From Aquitalea palustris (GTDB taxonomy: Bacteria > Pseudomonadota > Gammaproteobacteria > Burkholderiales > Chromobacteriaceae), in the NCBI RefSeq assembly GCF_003693445.1, contig NZ_RFAR01000063.1, positions 1 through 64,000 on the forward strand: DNA of 64,000 nucleotides, read 5' to 3'. The notes beneath the pieces were generated by a model. The model saw nothing but the letters and a program-made list of their open reading frames with translations, made no database searches and had not been told where the DNA came from. The position numbers and the translations under genes were made by a program. The stretch's first letter is position 1, and each line of letters starts with the position of its first letter. Of the stretch, positions 11,158-22,024 are shown piece after piece.

Positions 11158-12310
11158 ATTCGTCTTGTTCTTCGTGTTGGTTATCAGGTGACTGCAAACG
11201 TTCGGCAAGTACTGTCCGCAAGAGTTCCAGCCCTTCACCGGTGAGCGCGGAGAGGCGAACCGCCTGTGCGAGCTGCTCCTGGTCACGCTCGATGCTTGCC
11301 GGGAGCTGCCGCAAATCGGTCTTGTTCCATACGATCAGTTGCGGCACACCATCGGCGCCGATTTCTGCCAGCACCTTGTTGACTTCATCTATCTGGACAT
11401 CGCGTAGCGGATTGGAGGAGTCCACCACATGCAATAGCAAATCGGCCTGAATGGTTTCTTCGAGTGTGGCACGGAAAGCAGCCACCAGGGTATGCGGCAA
11501 ATCGCGAATGAAACCGACAGTGTCTGAAACGATGATCGAGGTTTCAGTATTGAGAAACAACTTGCGACTGGTGGTATCCAGTGTGGCGAACAGCTGGTCG
11601 GCCGCATAACTGCGGGCCTTGGTCAGTGCGTTAAACAGCGTTGACTTGCCGGCATTGGTATAGCCGACAATCGATACCGATGCGATACCGGTGCGCTGGC
11701 GGCCGCGGCGCTGGGTATTGCGCTGTTTTTGTACCTGGGCCAGCCGCTCTTTGAGTGCCTTGACCCGATTACCCAGCAGTCGGCGGTCGGTTTCCAACTG
11801 GCTTTCACCAGGGCCACGCAGGCCGATACCACCCTTTTGCCGCTCAAGGTGCGTCCAGCCACGCACCAAGCGGGTGGCGATATGCGACAGCTGCGCCAGT
11901 TCTACCTGCAATTTGCCTTCGTGACTGCGGGCGCGCTGGGCAAAGATGTCCAGAATCAGGCTGGTGCGATCGATCACCCGGCATTGCAAGGCACGTTCCA
12001 GATTACGTTCCTGCCCTGGCGACAGCTGGTGATTGAAGATCACCACATTGGCACCGGTTGCCCGCACCATCAGGCCGACTTCTTCCACCTTGCCCTTGCC
12101 GGCAAACAAGGCAGCGTCGGGTCGCTGACGCTTGCCCTGAACAATGCCGGTGACAGTCACGTTGGCGGAGCCAACCAGTTCGACACACTCGGCCACATTT
12201 TCCTGATGGTCGGGATCACCAAAATCCAGACAGACCAGCACTGCCTGGTCTCCAATATCGGGACGATCAAACACTGTATAGACAACCGTAGATGAGGATT
12301 CCGTCGTCAT
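11144..12310 (-). CDS. hflX: Ribosome-associated GTPase HflX
   Basis: A GTPase that splits stalled 70S ribosomes and associates with 50S subunits. Visible: an N-terminal HflX domain containing LFAGKGKVEE, a glycine-rich linker GGIGLRGPGESQLE, then G1 GYTNAGKS, G3 DTVGF and G4 NKTD. Length about 388 aa with the chosen ATG at 12310. No convincing ribosome binding site precedes it, and in-frame ATGs at 12325 and 12340 are alternatives, so the N-terminus is uncertain. A terminator-like hairpin lies directly upstream, between it and hfq. Confidence 0.93.
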   Translation of the reverse strand: MTTESSSTVVYTVFDRPDIGDQAVLVCLDFGDPDHQENVAECVELVGSANVTVTGIVQGKRQRPDAALFAGKGKVEEVGLMVRATGANVVIFNHQLSPGQERNLERALQCRVIDRTSLILDIFAQRARSHEGKLQVELAQLSHIATRLVRGWTHLERQKGGIGLRGPGESQLETDRRLLGNRVKALKERLAQVQKQRNTQRRGRQRTGIASVSIVGYTNAGKSTLFNALTKARSYAADQLFATLDTTSRKLFLNTETSIIVSDTVGFIRDLPHTLVAAFRATLEETIQADLLLHVVDSSNPLRDVQIDEVNKVLAEIGADGVPQLIVWNKTDLRQLPASIERDQEQLAQAVRLSALTGEGLELLRTVLAERLQSPDNQHEEQDEYVAE

Positions 12311-12344
12311 GGCAGCTGCAAGCATACGCGACAGAATCATGCAT

Positions 12345-12390
12345 GAAAAAAGGCCGACAAGCCGTGTCAGCAAGACACAGCCTGGCGGCC
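12345..12390 (-). terminator. Terminator-like hairpin between hfq and hflX
   Basis: On the minus strand an outer GGCCG/CGGCC stem encloses an inner GTGTC/GACAC stem-loop and is followed by six Ts. It sits just past the hfq stop and touches the possible hflX starts, so it may attenuate read-through from hfq into hflX-hflK-hflC. Confidence 0.6.
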
Positions 12391-12415
12391 CGCGAGGATG
12401 CAGCGATCAGCCTGA

Positions 12416-12673
12416 TCAGGCGTCTTGCTGATCCTGCTTCTGACCCGGATGTTCGTGCGGGATGTTAACCGGACGGGCCGGAACAACGGTAGAGATGGCA
12501 TGCTTGTACACCATCTGGGTAACCGTGTTCTTCAACAGCACTACGTATTGGTCAAAAGACTCAACCTGACCCTGCAGCTTGATACCGTTCACCAGATAAA
12601 TGGATACCGGCACATGTTCCTTACGCAGAATATTCAGGAACGGGTCTTGTAACATTTGCCCTTTAGAGCTCAT
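12416..12673 (-). CDS. hfq: RNA chaperone Hfq
   Basis: An 85-aa Sm-like protein that forms a hexameric ring pairing small RNAs with mRNAs. The Sm1 motif region ([20 protein letters not shown]) and the Sm2 motif YKHAIST are intact, as is the proximal-face QDPFLN near residues 9-14. A short, polar C-terminal tail ([10 protein letters not shown]) is typical of betaproteobacteria. It lies between der and hflX in the conserved order. Confidence 0.98.
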   Translation of the reverse strand: MSSKGQMLQDPFLNILRKEHVPVSIYLVNGIKLQGQVESFDQYVVLLKNTVTQMVYKHAISTVVPARPVNIPHEHPGQKQDQQDA

Positions 12674-12762
12674 TCGTTTTCTCCGAATCGTTGATTGTTG
12701 TATTAAATAATCTTTAAAGCCCGGCTGGTATGCTTATTTTTAGCAGAAAAAAACCCAGCCTA

Positions 12763-14175
12763 CTATTTTTTACCACTCTTGCCCCAGCGTACTTCCTTCT
12801 CGCGTCCACGCAGCTTGGACATCGGCTTCGGTTTGGCCCGGGACTTTTCCTTGGATTCTTCAGTATCGAAGGGGTTTTCCGAGGTTTTGTACTGCACACG
12901 CAGCGGCGTGCCCTGCAGTTTGAACACCTTGCGGAAGGTATGTTCCAGATAACGCGTGTAACTGGCCGGGATCGCATCCAGCGCATTGCCATGAATCACG
13001 ATGATAGGTGGATTCATGCCGCCCTGGTGAGCATAACGCATCTTGGGGCGCATCAGACCCGAGCGCGGCGGTGCCTGACGTTCCACTGCAACATTCAGTA
13101 CCCGCGTCAGCTTGGGCGTAGCCAGCTTGACCATGGCTGCCTGATAGGCTTCATCGATGGATTTGAACAGGTCGGTCACACCACGGCCTTCGATGGCCGA
13201 GATGTAATGGAACTTGGCAAAATCGAGGAAGCTGATCTTGCGGGCAATTTCCCGCTTCACGGTTTCCTTTTTCTCGAAGTCCAGGTTGTCCCACTTGTTC
13301 ACCGCCACCACCAAGGCGCGACCTGCTTCCAGCGCGAAACCGGCGATGGTGGCATCCTGCTCGGAGATGTCCAGCTGCGCATCCAGTACCAGCACCGCCA
13401 CGTTGGCATCTTCGATGGCCTTCATGGTCTTGATGATGGAAAACTTTTCGATGGCTTCGCTGACCTTGCCACGACGCCGCACACCGGCGGTATCGATGAT
13501 GGTATAGGTATGGTCATCCCGCTCGAAATCAATATAGATGCTGTCACGCGTGGTACCGGCCTGGTCAAAGGCGATGACGCGCTCTTCACCGAGAATGGCA
13601 TTGACCAGCGTCGACTTGCCGACATTGGGGCGGCCGATCACGGCGAATTTGGGATGGTAACGGGCTTCTTCTTCCACTTCGTCGGGGAAGTCTTCCAGCA
13701 CCATTTCCATCAGCTCGCGCACACCATCTCCATGCGCAGCGGAAATCACCAGCGGCTGGCCCAGGGCCAGTTCGTGGAATTCCGCGCTGGCGATGGCGTG
13801 ACTGATGCCTTCGGCCTTGTTGACCACCAGGAAGACCGGACGGTCGATCTGGCGCAGGCGATTGGCAATGATCTTGTCCTGGGGCGTGATGCCGGTACGG
13901 CCATCCACCAGGAATACCACGGCATCGGCTTCATCCACGGCCTGCAGGGTCTGCTTGGCCATTTCGAACAGAATGCCTTCATCCACTACCGGCTCAAAGC
14001 CGCCGGTGTCGACCACCAGATACGGTTTGCCTCCCACTCGACCATGGCCGTAATGGCGGTCGCGGGTCAGGCCAGGCTGGTCGGCGACCAGGGCGTCACG
14101 GCTGCGGGTCAGCCGGTTGAAAAGGGTCGACTTGCCCACATTGGGGCGGCCGACCAGCGCTACGGTAGGTTTCAT
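12763..14175 (-). CDS. der: Ribosome biogenesis GTPase Der (EngA)
   Basis: A 470-aa GTPase with two tandem G domains, needed for 50S subunit maturation. Both G1 loops read [10 protein letters not shown], at residues about 8-17 and again near 185. DTAG and NKWD motifs follow in the second domain, and a C-terminal KH-like domain and a Lys/Arg-rich tail ([20 protein letters not shown]) complete it. It starts 11 bp after the bamB stop, so is probably in the same operon. Confidence 0.97.
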   Translation of the reverse strand: MKPTVALVGRPNVGKSTLFNRLTRSRDALVADQPGLTRDRHYGHGRVGGKPYLVVDTGGFEPVVDEGILFEMAKQTLQAVDEADAVVFLVDGRTGITPQDKIIANRLRQIDRPVFLVVNKAEGISHAIASAEFHELALGQPLVISAAHGDGVRELMEMVLEDFPDEVEEEARYHPKFAVIGRPNVGKSTLVNAILGEERVIAFDQAGTTRDSIYIDFERDDHTYTIIDTAGVRRRGKVSEAIEKFSIIKTMKAIEDANVAVLVLDAQLDISEQDATIAGFALEAGRALVVAVNKWDNLDFEKKETVKREIARKISFLDFAKFHYISAIEGRGVTDLFKSIDEAYQAAMVKLATPKLTRVLNVAVERQAPPRSGLMRPKMRYAHQGGMNPPIIVIHGNALDAIPASYTRYLEHTFRKVFKLQGTPLRVQYKTSENPFDTEESKEKSRAKPKPMSKLRGREKEVRWGKSGKK

Positions 14176-14186
14176 GGTTACAGCTT

Positions 14187-15326
14187 TTACTCAATAGACA
14201 GCAGCGACAGGCGACCATTTTGCCCCTGCACCAGGGCAGATGCACCCAGGGAGATGGGCTGGGCGGTTGCGCCTTCGCTGCCAAGTTTCACACGGCCCAC
14301 CAGACTGCCGCTCTCATTGGACAGCAGGTGGCCATAGCCTTCACCATCGATCACCAGGACAAAACGTCCGAGCATGGCGGGGCCGGATACATTGCGGAAT
14401 TTCAGGGCATCGGTCTTCCACAGGCTGCGACCGGTACTGCGGTCATAGGCCCAGACCGAGCCGTCTTCCGCAGTCACATACAATTTGCTGGCATCCAGCG
14501 CCACACCGCGGCTGGAGGACTGTTCGCGTGCCCACATCAGGCTGCCGCTCTTGGCATCGAAGCAGGCGACGCGCCCCTGATAGGCGACGCTGCAGACTTG
14601 CCCGCCGTCGTAGACCGGACGGCTGGTGATGTCGGTGATGCGTTCCAGTTCGGTGGCACCACGCGGGTTGGCGACCACCCCTTCCCACAGCGTGTTGCCG
14701 TTGGCCGGGCTGATGATGTCCAGCTTGCCACCTGGCAGACCCACCATGACGGCTTCGTTGCCTACTGCCTGCATCGAGCCGGTATTGCGTACCAGCAGTT
14801 GCGGCAGGGCATGGGCAATCGACCATTGCTGCTTGCCATCGGCCAGGCTGAAGCCGGTCAGGCGGCCATCATTGCTGCGCACCACCACCATGCCCGCAGC
14901 GATTTGCGGTGCTTCCAGCATCACGCTGGTGAGCGATTGTTCCCACAGCGTCTTGCCGCTGCTGCGATCCACGGCCAGCAGCGTGCCGCTTTGCGTTCCC
15001 AGCACAACGGTATCGCCGGCTACAGCCACGCCGGATGACAGCTCGCGCTTGAGCGCGACATCGGCGCTGACGCGGCCGGACAGTGCATCAACGGTGCGAA
15101 GATGCCCGGAGGGATCAGCCGACACGACGTTGCCATTGGCGTAAACCGGGGTAAAACCGCTGTCGGAGGCTGCTTGCGACAGCGTCCATTTCACATTCAA
15201 GGCCTGGATGGGCTTGATGGCCGCCAGCGGTGTGGGTTTAGCAGCGGAAGAACTTTCAAACCAGCTGGCGCAGCCGGCCAGCAAGAACGAGGAAAGAACA
15301 GCAGTAACCAGCAGTTGGCGGCGCAT
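14187..15326 (-). CDS. bamB: Outer membrane assembly lipoprotein BamB
   Basis: A 379-aa beta-propeller lipoprotein of the BAM complex, which inserts beta-barrel proteins into the outer membrane. The signal peptide ends LLAGC with Cys19 as the lipidation site, followed by repeated PQQ-like blades (for example [13 protein letters not shown] and [13 protein letters not shown]). I start it at the ATG at 15326, 7 nt after a GGAGG that overlaps the end of yfgM; an in-frame TTG one codon upstream would be too close to that site. Tightly coupled to yfgM. Confidence 0.95.
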   Translation of the reverse strand: MRRQLLVTAVLSSFLLAGCASWFESSSAAKPTPLAAIKPIQALNVKWTLSQAASDSGFTPVYANGNVVSADPSGHLRTVDALSGRVSADVALKRELSSGVAVAGDTVVLGTQSGTLLAVDRSSGKTLWEQSLTSVMLEAPQIAAGMVVVRSNDGRLTGFSLADGKQQWSIAHALPQLLVRNTGSMQAVGNEAVMVGLPGGKLDIISPANGNTLWEGVVANPRGATELERITDITSRPVYDGGQVCSVAYQGRVACFDAKSGSLMWAREQSSSRGVALDASKLYVTAEDGSVWAYDRSTGRSLWKTDALKFRNVSGPAMLGRFVLVIDGEGYGHLLSNESGSLVGRVKLGSEGATAQPISLGASALVQGQNGRLSLLSIE

Positions 15327-15329
15327 CAA

Positions 15330-15959
15330 TTAACCTCCCAGTGCGTCGAGTTTGGTCTGTATGAACTGGCGGTTGGGCGATTCGCCTACCAGCTTGGCCA
15401 GGGCGGCCTTATAAGCATCACGTGCCGCGGCCTTGTCGCCCTTGGCTGCATGCACATCACCCTTTTGATCCAGGAACAGCGCATCAAATGCGCTGGGATG
15501 CGCCTGGCCCAGTTCGGCAATCGCTGCATCATAACGCTTTTGGTCCAGCTCGATGGTAGCCAGACGCAAATGAGCGACGGCCACCATGGATTCGTCCTTC
15601 ACGTTTTGCACCACCCAGGACAGCTGTGCCTGGGCAGTGGCCAGATCATTCTTTTCGAACGCCACCTTGGCAGCCAGCAAGGCAGCATCTGCAGCGTAGG
15701 CTGTGGAAGAATAATCCGACTGCAGCAAGCCGGCCGAGCTTTTCACCTTGGCCAGATCCTGGCTCTGGGCTGCCTGCTCGACATCAGCAAACACCACGGC
15801 GGCCTTGCTGGCTTGTGCGTTCTGGTAATAGCCGAAAGCCTTGTAACCCAGATAAGCCACACTGATGGCCACTACTGCACCGCTGATGAGCTTGCCCCAC
15901 TGTTGCCAGAAGGCCTTCATGGAGTCGATCTGTTCCTGTTCCTGCAAGTCGTACGCCAT
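15330..15959 (-). CDS. yfgM: YfgM-like TPR protein (SecYEG ancillary subunit family)
   Basis: A 209-aa inner-membrane protein: a short cytoplasmic N-terminus (MAYDLQEQEQIDSMKAFWQQ), one membrane segment at about 23-44, and a periplasmic TPR-like domain. In E. coli YfgM associates with SecYEG and PpiD and helps hand over periplasmic and outer-membrane proteins. Its position between hisS and bamB matches that family's usual neighbourhood. The stop codon abuts the bamB start region. Confidence 0.9.
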   Translation of the reverse strand: MAYDLQEQEQIDSMKAFWQQWGKLISGAVVAISVAYLGYKAFGYYQNAQASKAAVVFADVEQAAQSQDLAKVKSSAGLLQSDYSSTAYAADAALLAAKVAFEKNDLATAQAQLSWVVQNVKDESMVAVAHLRLATIELDQKRYDAAIAELGQAHPSAFDALFLDQKGDVHAAKGDKAAARDAYKAALAKLVGESPNRQFIQTKLDALGG

Positions 15960-15977
15960 GGCGCACCCCCCCTTATA

Positions 15978-17249
15978 TCAAGCCTTGATTGCGGCAATGG
16001 TCGAAGCTACCTGGTCCAGCGCCACCGTCTGCTGTGCTGCATCGGCACGCATCGGTTTGACGACGGCCTGACCGGCAGCCATTTCGTTTTCACCGATGAT
16101 GACGGCAAACTCCGCACCGCTGCCATCGGCCTTTTTCATTTGCGACTTGAAACTGCCCTCACCCAGATGCTGGATGACCGACAGGCCGGCCGTGCGCAGT
16201 TGCTGTGCCAGCTTCATGGCATACATGGCCGCACCGGCGCCCTGCTGCACGATGTAGACATCGACGCTGCGGGCCGCCGGCAACAGGCCCTTGTCCTGCA
16301 ACAGCAGCAGTACACGTTCCAGGCCCATGCCAAAACCGATGCCGGGTGCCGGCTTGCCACCCAGTTGCTCGATCAGGCCATCGTAGCGGCCGCCGGCACA
16401 CACCGTGCCCTGCGCACCCAGTTCGGTGGTGACCCACTCGAATACCGACTGGTTGTAATAATCCAGCCCGCGTACCAGTCGCGGATTTTCCACGAAGTCT
16501 ATGCCCAGACTGGCGATCATGGTCTTCCAGCCTTCATAGTGGGCACGCGACTGCTCGCCCAGATAATCCGACAGGCGCGGTGCCTGGTCTGCCATCTCTT
16601 GCAAGGCCGGGTTCTTGGTATCCAGCACGCGCAGCGGATTGGTGTACAGCCGGCGCTTGCCGTCTTCGTCCAGAATGTCGACAAAGCCTTCCAGGTAAGC
16701 AATCAGCGCCTCACGATGGGCTGCGCGCTCTTCGGCATTGCCCAGCGAGTTGATTTCCAGACGCACATACTGGCTCAGACCCAGGCGCTGCCACAGGTCG
16801 GCGGTCATGGCGATGATTTCGGCGTCGATATCCGGGCCGGCAAAGCCCAGTGCCTCGATACCCATCTGGTGGAACTGGCGGTAGCGGCCTTTTTGCGGCT
16901 TTTCGTGGCGGAACATCGGGCCCATGTACCACAGCTTTTGCGTGGTGTTGTACAGCAGGGTGTGTTCAACCACCGCGCGCAGGGTGCCGGCGGTGCCTTC
17001 CGGACGCAGCGTCAGGCTGTCGCCGTTGAGGCTGTCGATGAAGGTATACATTTCCTTCTCGACCACGTCGGTCACTTCGCCGATGGCGCGCACAAACAGC
17101 GGGGTAGTTTCTACGATGGGGGTGCGGATGTTCTGATAGCCATAGTCGGCGAGCAGCTTGCGCAGCACACCTTCAAAATATTCCCATTGGTAGGATTCGG
17201 CGGGCAGCACATCATTCATGCCCTTGATTGCCTGCAATTTTTGCGCCAT
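15978..17249 (-). CDS. hisS: Histidyl-tRNA synthetase
   Basis: A 423-aa class II synthetase. Visible: the N-terminal KGMNDVLP, the motif 2 region with [13 protein letters not shown], the histidine-specific block [15 protein letters not shown], motif 3 with [15 protein letters not shown], and a C-terminal anticodon-binding domain. Length is normal. It lies between ispG and yfgM in the conserved block. Confidence 0.97.
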   Translation of the reverse strand: MAQKLQAIKGMNDVLPAESYQWEYFEGVLRKLLADYGYQNIRTPIVETTPLFVRAIGEVTDVVEKEMYTFIDSLNGDSLTLRPEGTAGTLRAVVEHTLLYNTTQKLWYMGPMFRHEKPQKGRYRQFHQMGIEALGFAGPDIDAEIIAMTADLWQRLGLSQYVRLEINSLGNAEERAAHREALIAYLEGFVDILDEDGKRRLYTNPLRVLDTKNPALQEMADQAPRLSDYLGEQSRAHYEGWKTMIASLGIDFVENPRLVRGLDYYNQSVFEWVTTELGAQGTVCAGGRYDGLIEQLGGKPAPGIGFGMGLERVLLLLQDKGLLPAARSVDVYIVQQGAGAAMYAMKLAQQLRTAGLSVIQHLGEGSFKSQMKKADGSGAEFAVIIGENEMAAGQAVVKPMRADAAQQTVALDQVASTIAAIKA

Positions 17250-17305
17250 TTATTCAGTTCTTTTTGCTATTCGATTGATCTTGTCACCGGAGCCAGCCGG
17301 TCCGC

Positions 17306-18586
17306 TCAGCGTTGCGGCTGAATCGGAATGATGCGGCTGCTGCTTTCACGACGCTTGCTGCTACCTTCGCCGTAGCGAGTCTGCACATAATCGTCGACCA
17401 GCGCCTTGAATTCGCCTGCGATATTGTCGCCCTTCAGCGTTACGCCCTTCTGGCCATCCACATACACCGGCGCCACCGGCACTTCACCGGTGCCAGGCAG
17501 GGAGATGCCGATATCGGCCAGCTTGCTTTCGCCCGGGCCATTGACCACGCAGCCCATCACCGCCACCTTCATGTCTTCCACACCGGGGTACTGCAAGCGC
17601 CAGATCGGCATCTGCTCGCGCAGATAGCTCTGTATCTGGTCGGCCAGTTCTTGGAAGAAGGTGCTGGTGGTGCGCCCACAGCCGGGACAGGCCGTCACCA
17701 GCGGGGTAAAGCTGCGCAAACCCATGGTTTGCAGCAGTTCCTGCGCCACGATGACTTCACGGGTGCGCGCTTCGCCCGGTTGCGGGGTCAGCGAAATGCG
17801 GATGGTGTCGCCAATGCCTTCTTGCAGCAGGATGGCCAGGGCGGCAGACGAAGCCACAATGCCCTTGCTGCCCATGCCGGCCTCGGTCAGGCCCAGATGC
17901 AGCGGGAAATCGCAACGGCTGCCCAGATCGCGGTAAACGGTGATCAGGTCCTGCACATTGCTGACCTTGCACGACAGCAGGATGTTGTCAGCGGGCAGGC
18001 CCAGTTCCATCGCCTTGTCTGCGGACTCCAGCGCCGAGACGATCAGCGCCTCGCGCATCACCAGTTCCAACGGCAAGGGCTGCGGCTTGCTGTTGTTGGC
18101 GTCCAGCATGCGCGCCAACAGTACCTGATCCAGGCTGCCCCAGTTGACGCCAATGCGTACCGGCTTGTCCAGTTCGGCCGCGGTGCGGATCATGAAGGCA
18201 AACTTGTCGTCGCCCTTGGCACCCTTGCCGACATTGCCCGGGTTGATCCGGTATTTGGCCAGTGCGCGGGCGCAGTCCGGATAGTCTTTCAGCAGGCGCT
18301 CGCCATTGAAGTGGAAGTCGCCCACCAGAGGCACATTGCAACCCATGTCATCCAGCCGTTGGCGAATTTCCGCCACCCGTGCCGCAGCTTCCGGCGAGTT
18401 CACGGTAATGCGTACCAGCTCGGAGCCGGCCTGGGACAACTGGTAAACCTGTTCAACAGTGGCGATGGCATCTGCCGTGTCGGTATTGGTCATGGACTGC
18501 ACCACAACCGGCGCATCCGACCCCACCATGACATGTCCCACCCTGACCTGGCGGGTGGGACGTCGCGCGATATTCACGCTATTCAT
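17306..18586 (-). CDS. ispG: 4-hydroxy-3-methylbut-2-enyl diphosphate synthase (IspG/GcpE)
   Basis: A 4Fe-4S enzyme of the MEP isoprenoid pathway that converts MEcPP to HMBPP. A TIM-barrel N-terminal half is followed by the iron-sulfur domain. Cluster ligands are visible in CPGCGRTT and in the later [10 protein letters not shown]. At 426 aa it is longer than the E. coli enzyme (372 aa), as usual in betaproteobacteria. Precedes hisS and follows rodZ by 14 bp. Confidence 0.96.
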   Translation of the reverse strand: MNSVNIARRPTRQVRVGHVMVGSDAPVVVQSMTNTDTADAIATVEQVYQLSQAGSELVRITVNSPEAAARVAEIRQRLDDMGCNVPLVGDFHFNGERLLKDYPDCARALAKYRINPGNVGKGAKGDDKFAFMIRTAAELDKPVRIGVNWGSLDQVLLARMLDANNSKPQPLPLELVMREALIVSALESADKAMELGLPADNILLSCKVSNVQDLITVYRDLGSRCDFPLHLGLTEAGMGSKGIVASSAALAILLQEGIGDTIRISLTPQPGEARTREVIVAQELLQTMGLRSFTPLVTACPGCGRTTSTFFQELADQIQSYLREQMPIWRLQYPGVEDMKVAVMGCVVNGPGESKLADIGISLPGTGEVPVAPVYVDGQKGVTLKGDNIAGEFKALVDDYVQTRYGEGSSKRRESSSRIIPIQPQR

Positions 18587-18600
18587 GCAAAAATCCGCAT

Positions 18601-19554
18601 CTACTTGAGTTCAATTTTGGCGGTAGTGCCACGGATCTTGTCCGTCAGGGCGACGGGCTGTCCGTTAAAGCTGAGCTGTACCTGGGCGGCATTGCCGATT
18701 TTCAGCTGGAAAGGCGGCGTGCCGGTCAATTCCTTGCTGCTGCCTGCCTCCAGTGTGCCGTACTGCAGTTTCTTGCCGGTGCCATCAATCACCGAAACCC
18801 AAGCAGCCTGTTGTGCATTCAGCTGAATATGCCCGGTGGCGCCATCGGCGGCCGCCGCACTGGCAGGCGCTTTGCTGGCGCCCAGAGCCGCGGCTGCACT
18901 GGCCGTCACGGCCGGAGAGACTTTGGCAGCCGGCTGAGCAGAGGGCTGACTGGCAACCGCCGGTGTGGTGGCCGGTTCAGCCACCACTGCAGCCGAGGCT
19001 GCCGCCGGAGCCAGTACCGATGCCGGTGCTGATGCGGCAGGTGCTGAGGCGGCCTGCTGTGTCAGCATCGGTTGCAATGTCTGGGCGGGGGCCGGCGCAG
19101 AACCATCCTGCCGGCCAGCGAGCCATAAGGCTCCGCCAGCGACCGCCGCCACCAGCAACAGCAGTAGCAACCATTTGCCGGCCTTGCCGGTACCACCCGC
19201 CGGGGACGACACACGGGCCAGGGTTTCCGCCATGCTGGCCGGCTCGCTGGACGGGTCATGCTTCACCAGATTGACCACGTCATTGACGGCAGAAGGGAAA
19301 TGCTCTTCCAGCTGCGCCATCAAGGGTTCGGCATCCACCTTGAGAAAACGGGCATAGTTTCTGACAAAACCACGTACGAACGTTGCACCCGGCAATTGCT
19401 GGAAATCATCTTTTTCGATGGCATCCAGTTGCCGGACAGACAGTTTCAGCCGTTCGGCCACTTCACCCAGACTCATGCCGGCTTGTTCGCGCGCTGCTTT
19501 CAGCGCTGCGCCAACACCCAGTCTGGTCGACTGGCCATTCGCTTCCTGTTCCAT
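18601..19554 (-). CDS. rodZ: RodZ-like cytoskeletal HTH membrane protein
   Basis: A 317-aa single-pass membrane protein. It has an N-terminal helix-turn-helix domain (about residues 12-80), one membrane segment near 125-145, a long Ala/Ser/Pro-rich periplasmic linker, and a C-terminal DUF4115 domain (final 80 aa). RodZ couples MreB filaments to the wall-elongation machinery. The low-complexity linker is typical. It lies 2 bp downstream of pilF, so the two are probably co-translated. Confidence 0.88.
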   Translation of the reverse strand: MEQEANGQSTRLGVGAALKAAREQAGMSLGEVAERLKLSVRQLDAIEKDDFQQLPGATFVRGFVRNYARFLKVDAEPLMAQLEEHFPSAVNDVVNLVKHDPSSEPASMAETLARVSSPAGGTGKAGKWLLLLLLVAAVAGGALWLAGRQDGSAPAPAQTLQPMLTQQAASAPAASAPASVLAPAAASAAVVAEPATTPAVASQPSAQPAAKVSPAVTASAAAALGASKAPASAAAADGATGHIQLNAQQAAWVSVIDGTGKKLQYGTLEAGSSKELTGTPPFQLKIGNAAQVQLSFNGQPVALTDKIRGTTAKIELK

Positions 19555-19556
19555 CT

Positions 19557-20300
19557 TCAGCTTCCGCTCAACAACAGTTGTGTTTCCTTGGAGTCCGGGT
19601 AGCGGTTTTTCAGCGCGGTGGAATATTCCGCCTCATGCGCCCGGTCTCCCCCTTTCCTGGCAATCTGTACGCCCAGCCACAAGACATCGGCCCCGAGCTG
19701 TGTATTGCCTGCGGTCTGCTGCAAGCGTCCGAAATAAAAGGACGCCAGTTTGGTATTACCCAGCTCCAGATGCAAGGCAGCCAATTCGCGCAGTGCAGGC
19801 AAATAATTGGGGGCCATCTGCAAGGCGGTCAGCAGGTAATCATTGGCCTGGGTGGTTTCACCCAGCTTGACACTGCAACGGCCCATGTTGAGATAGGCCG
19901 TTTGGGGTGTCTGGTACAGTGGGTTGGCGATGGCCTTGGCGAAGTAATCCATGGCCGCCCGCGGGCGTTCATGTTCGCACAGAAACTGGCCATAATTATT
20001 ATTTGCCTCCGGACTGGAGGAATCGACCTGTAGCGCCTTGAGAAAGTTCTTCTCGGCATCGCTATCCAGATGCATCAGATTGTATACATAGGCCCGGGTC
20101 AGATAAGCACCGACAAAGCTGTCATCGGCCTTTACCGCCTCATTGGCAGACTCCAGCGCTATCGGCAGATTGCCCAGCCCGGCATATTCAACGGCCAGCT
20201 GGCTGCGGATTTCCGCCAGTTTGCGGTTGGCCGGCGCGGCGAATGCGACAAGGGAATACGCCAACAGGCACACCGCCATCCACACTCGCCACTTGCTCAT
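19557..20300 (-). CDS. pilF: PilF/PilW-type TPR protein for type IV pilus assembly
   Basis: A 247-aa exported TPR protein. PilF/PilW helps the secretin PilQ assemble in the outer membrane. Successive TPR units run from about residue 35 to 220 (for example [14 protein letters not shown]). I start it at the ATG at 20300, whose ATGA overlaps the rlmN stop. The N-terminal signal [20 protein letters not shown] ends before AAPAN. The only Cys is preceded by MAV, not a lipobox, unlike the lipidated P. aeruginosa PilF. Confidence 0.85.
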   Translation of the reverse strand: MSKWRVWMAVCLLAYSLVAFAAPANRKLAEIRSQLAVEYAGLGNLPIALESANEAVKADDSFVGAYLTRAYVYNLMHLDSDAEKNFLKALQVDSSSPEANNNYGQFLCEHERPRAAMDYFAKAIANPLYQTPQTAYLNMGRCSVKLGETTQANDYLLTALQMAPNYLPALRELAALHLELGNTKLASFYFGRLQQTAGNTQLGADVLWLGVQIARKGGDRAHEAEYSTALKNRYPDSKETQLLLSGS

Positions 20301-21391
20301 TCTTCGCGCTCCTGGGCTATCTGCATCCACTTCACCTGACGACGGGTCTTGTCCATCACCTGTCCGGCTAGTTGACCACAGGCCGCGTCGATGTCGTCAC
20401 CACGGGTTTTTCTTACGGTAACCACGTAACCCTGTTCCTGCAACAATTCGCGGAAAATGCGGATCGCATTATTGCTGGAGCGATCGTAACCGGAGTTCGG
20501 GAAAGGATTGAACGGAATCAGGTTGAACTTGCACGGGACGTCGCGCACCAGTTCCAGCAACTGGCGGGCATGTTCCGGTCGATCATTGATGCCGTCCAGC
20601 ATGACATATTCAAAGGTAATGAAATCGCGCGGGGCCTTTTCCAGATAGCGCTGGCAGGCCGCCATCAATTCTTTCAGCGGGTATTTCTTGTTGATGGGGA
20701 CGATTTCATCGCGAATGGCATCGTTCGGTGCATGCAGGCTGACAGCCAGCGCCACCGGACAAGCTTCACGCAGGCGATCCATCTGCGGCACCAGGCCGGA
20801 GGTGGACAGCGTCACACGGCGGCGGCTGAGGCCATAGCCGTGATCGTCCAGCATGATTTGCAGCGCGCTGACCACATTGTCGAAGTTGGCCAGCGGCTCG
20901 CCCATGCCCATCATCACCACATTGGACACCACCCGTTCGTTTTTCGGGGTAATGCCCATGGCCTTGTTGGCCCACCACAGCTGGCCGATGATTTCGGCGG
21001 TACTCAGGTTGCGGTTGAAACCCTGGCGACCGGTGGAGCAGAAGGTACACTCCAGCGCACAGCCCACTTGGGATGACACGCACAAGGTGCCGCGGTCGTC
21101 TTCCGGAATGAACACGGTTTCCACACCGTTGCCGGTGCCGACGTCGAGCAGCCACTTGCGGGTACCATCACTGGACGCCTGCCCGGTCATCAGCGACGGT
21201 ACGCGCACCTCTGCCCGCTCGTGCAGCTTGGCACGCAGGCTTTTGGCCAGGTCGGTCATCGCGTCGAAATCGTCTTCGCCCATCTGGTGCATCCAGCGCA
21301 TCACTTGCTTGGCACGGAAGGCTTTCTCTCCCATGGCGGCAAAGTGTTCGGTCAGCTGGTCCAGATTGAAGTCGAGCAGGTTGGTTTTCAT
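20297..21391 (-). CDS. rlmN: Dual-specificity 23S rRNA/tRNA adenine C2-methyltransferase RlmN
   Basis: A 364-aa radical SAM enzyme that methylates A2503 of 23S rRNA and A37 of several tRNAs. The radical SAM cysteines are Cys111, Cys115 and Cys118 in [14 protein letters not shown]-terminal Cys at about 338 (AACGQLAG) corresponds to the methyl-accepting or resolving residue. GAGG precedes the ATG. It overlaps pilF by 4 nt and follows ndk by 68 bp. Confidence 0.97.
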   Translation of the reverse strand: MKTNLLDFNLDQLTEHFAAMGEKAFRAKQVMRWMHQMGEDDFDAMTDLAKSLRAKLHERAEVRVPSLMTGQASSDGTRKWLLDVGTGNGVETVFIPEDDRGTLCVSSQVGCALECTFCSTGRQGFNRNLSTAEIIGQLWWANKAMGITPKNERVVSNVVMMGMGEPLANFDNVVSALQIMLDDHGYGLSRRRVTLSTSGLVPQMDRLREACPVALAVSLHAPNDAIRDEIVPINKKYPLKELMAACQRYLEKAPRDFITFEYVMLDGINDRPEHARQLLELVRDVPCKFNLIPFNPFPNSGYDRSSNNAIRIFRELLQEQGYVVTVRKTRGDDIDAACGQLAGQVMDKTRRQVKWMQIAQEREE

Positions 21392-21459
21392 GCAATCCTC
21401 GGTAAAACAGCGGCAGCCACCAGGCTGCCGCCAGATACATCCATTACGGCAACACGAGA

Positions 21460-21885
21460 TTAACGGGAGTAAACCTCGGAAGAGGCAAAGAAATAAGCCA
21501 CTTCGATTGCTGCGTTTTCAGCGCTGTCGGAACCATGCACGGCATTGGCGTCGATAGAGTCGGCGAAATCGGCGCGGATGGTGCCGGCGTCAGCCTTTTT
21601 CGGATCGGTAGCGCCCATCAGTTCGCGGTTCTTGGCGATGGCGTTTTCACCTTCCAGAGCCTGGATCATCACCGGGCCGGAAACCATGAAATCAACCAGA
21701 TCCTTGAAGAAAGGACGTTCTTTGTGCACGGCGTAGAAGCCTTCGGCTTCAGCGCGGGACAGCTGTTTCAGCTTGGCCGCCACCACTTTCAGACCAGCGG
21801 ATTCGAAACGGTCGTAGATCTTGCCGATAACGTTCTTGGCTACGGCATCCGGCTTAACGATGGACAGGGTACGTTCAATTGCCAT
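21460..21885 (-). CDS. ndk: Nucleoside diphosphate kinase
   Basis: A 141-aa enzyme that balances NTP pools by phosphate transfer through a phospho-His. The active-site His117 is in ANAVHGSDS, and the N-terminal [12 protein letters not shown] is canonical. GGGAGA lies about 5 nt before the ATG. It is the first gene of the conserved minus-strand block, divergent from the SPOR-domain gene. Confidence 0.98.
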   Translation of the reverse strand: MAIERTLSIVKPDAVAKNVIGKIYDRFESAGLKVVAAKLKQLSRAEAEGFYAVHKERPFFKDLVDFMVSGPVMIQALEGENAIAKNRELMGATDPKKADAGTIRADFADSIDANAVHGSDSAENAAIEVAYFFASSEVYSR

Positions 21886-22024
21886 AAAAATCTCCCAAAT
21901 ACTCCCAAATAACAGAACAAGTGGCTAAACTAGGCTCTAGCTCAGCCACTCGGGTTACGCAATTCTGAGGAACCCGATATTTTACCAGCCTTTTCAAGCC
22001 TCTGCTGCATAAAAATTCAAGGCC

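Noticed and set aside
15102-17321. 739-codon open frame opposite bamB, yfgM and hisS
   Set aside because: Spans three well-identified genes on the other strand; composition is His/Gln-rich as expected for an antisense shadow.
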